Source: Sphingobacteriaceae bacterium | GTDB taxonomy: Bacteria; Bacteroidota; Bacteroidia; Sphingobacteriales; Sphingobacteriaceae | Direction: 5' to 3' | DNA: 6,851 bases | Assembly: GCA_021740025.1 (NCBI GenBank) | Contig: JAIPAN010000059.1 | Coordinates: 1 to 6,851 of the forward strand | Shown here: positions 6,063 through 6,851 of the stretch, in pieces | Layout: every line of letters begins with the position of its first letter | Position numbering within the stretch: position 1 is the first letter of the stretch | Made by a program: the position numbers and the translations under genes | Notes under the pieces: generated by a model | Told to the model about the DNA's origin: nothing | What the model saw: only the letters and a program-made list of their open reading frames with translations | Databases searched by the model: none

Positions 6063-6851
6063 TTAATTTCCACTAAAATTTGGGAGTTCTTCGCATAAGA
6101 ATTGCATCACATCGCGGCCATCGGCATAGTCCCATAACCGAGGGAATTGCGTATAGCCAAAGGGTACCACTTGGTTGTTGAGGTTTAGTGGCGACATGCT
6201 GGCTATACATTGAATTTCTTCTTCAATGCTTTGCAGGTGCTTTTCTAATTCCGCTTTGCTGCTATACTCTTCTGTAAATAGTACTGCCAGGGGCGAATGC
6301 AAGCCGGTATCGGGTTTGGTGAGTAGAAAGCCATTGTCTAAATGTGCATCGCTGTTTACCAAATAAATAGACTTGTTGTACTCGTAATTGTTCAGGTATT
6401 TATGATGCTGAATTATGGAATTGTATGACTCTATCGGTTCAAAAAAATGAGCCATATCATGGCCTTTGGGTACATAAATTTTGGATACATTGCGGCAGCC
6501 CAATCCGAAGTATGAAAAAATATCGACACCTAATTGTGCCCGTTCTTCTACCGTTTCATCGCCATTAATGATGGCAATGCTAGTTCTATTTTTGCGAATA
6601 ATGTGCGGCACCTTGCCAAAATAGTACTCAAAATACCGCGAACTGTTGTTGCTGCCGGTTGCTATTACAGCATCGAAATCTGCTAGGCGCTCTACATAGT
6701 TAATACGGTCGGCAAAGGCCGGTTCTATGGCAATTAATTGATCGAGTACATAGGGAATGAGCACTTTGTCTTGCGATGATAGTTTGATGAGTGCCCTATG
6801 TCCGGCGGCCAATACACAGACTATATCGTGAAAACTCACCATGGGAATATT
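6063..6851 (-). CDS. LuxC-family acyl-CoA reductase, partial at right edge (5' end missing)
   Basis: The C-terminal 262 residues of an aldehyde-dehydrogenase-superfamily enzyme that would reduce acyl-CoA (or an acylated enzyme) to aldehyde with NAD(P)H. The frame stays open to the last base and reads 'NIPMVSFHDIVCVLAAGH', a conserved internal motif of the family (usually NIPLVGFHD), so the in-frame ATG at 6842 is internal and not the true start. Other family marks: 'LIKLSSQD' (fragment 21-28), the nucleotide-binding 'AVIATGSNNSSRYFEYYFG' (61-79), 'IRKNRTSIAIINGDE', and 'YFGLGCRNVSKIYVP' (114-128), whose C119 is the likely catalytic nucleophile. No lux genes are visible, so bioluminescence is not implied; the likely role is in fatty-aldehyde or related acyl metabolism, which remains open. 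It is upstream of, and co-directional with, the 67-residue gene and ftsE. Confidence 0.88.
   Translation of the reverse strand, partial: NIPMVSFHDIVCVLAAGHRALIKLSSQDKVLIPYVLDQLIAIEPAFADRINYVERLADFDAVIATGSNNSSRYFEYYFGKVPHIIRKNRTSIAIINGDETVEERAQLGVDIFSYFGLGCRNVSKIYVPKGHDMAHFFEPIESYNSIIQHHKYLNNYEYNKSIYLVNSDAHLDNGFLLTKPDTGLHSPLAVLFTEEYSSKAELEKHLQSIEEEIQCIASMSPLNLNNQVVPFGYTQFPRLWDYADGRDVMQFLCEELPNFSGN

Noticed and set aside
6840..6842. ATG at the right edge as the start of the acyl-CoA reductase
   Set aside because: The frame continues upstream to the window end as N-I-P before this Met, which is part of the conserved NIP-x-V-x-FHD motif. The real start lies outside the window.

Overview
The window looks like an ordinary chromosomal segment of a Bacteroidetes (Bacteroidota), probably of the Sphingobacteriia/Chitinophagia/Cytophagia kind. 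The reasons are moderate-to-low GC, start codons mostly without strong Shine-Dalgarno sequences, a FISUMP-domain lipoprotein with a 'C-K-K-D' N-terminus, an orphan ftsE, and a LuxC-type acyl-CoA reductase next to a very small conserved protein. Species cannot be fixed from the sequence alone. All genes but one are on the minus strand, so the reading order for them is right to left.

Right part (5164-6851, minus): a tight cluster of a 5'-truncated LuxC-family acyl-CoA reductase, a 67-residue conserved protein of unknown function, and an FtsE-like ATPase. The gaps are 13 nt and 1 nt, so these are almost certainly one transcript. FtsX is not in the window.

Centre (3405-5163, minus): a heat-shock pair grpE-dnaJ with a 4-nt gap. 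The 102-bp region in front of grpE carries the most interesting signal in the window: a -24/-12 (sigma-54-like) promoter element with correct spacing, preceded by two dyads of the CCGACA/TTGTCGG type whose centres are 31 bp apart. The predicted transcription start gives a short leader holding an AAGGAA ribosome-binding site. This is inference from pattern, not proof.

Left-centre (2706-3374, plus): a lone lipoprotein gene with a Fibrobacter succinogenes major paralogous (FISUMP) domain, convergent with dnaJ. Both genes share one bidirectional hairpin terminator, and the dnaJ stop codon lies at its edge.

Left (1-2603, minus): a NatA/NatB (YhaQ/YhaP)-like ABC exporter pair followed with zero spacing by an M24-family metallopeptidase that runs off the left edge.

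No RNA genes, CRISPR arrays, insertion sequences or integrases were seen. There is no gene-free stretch above about 100 bp. I found no convincing new multi-gene system; the points worth following up are the grpE regulatory region and the small gene between luxC-like and ftsE.
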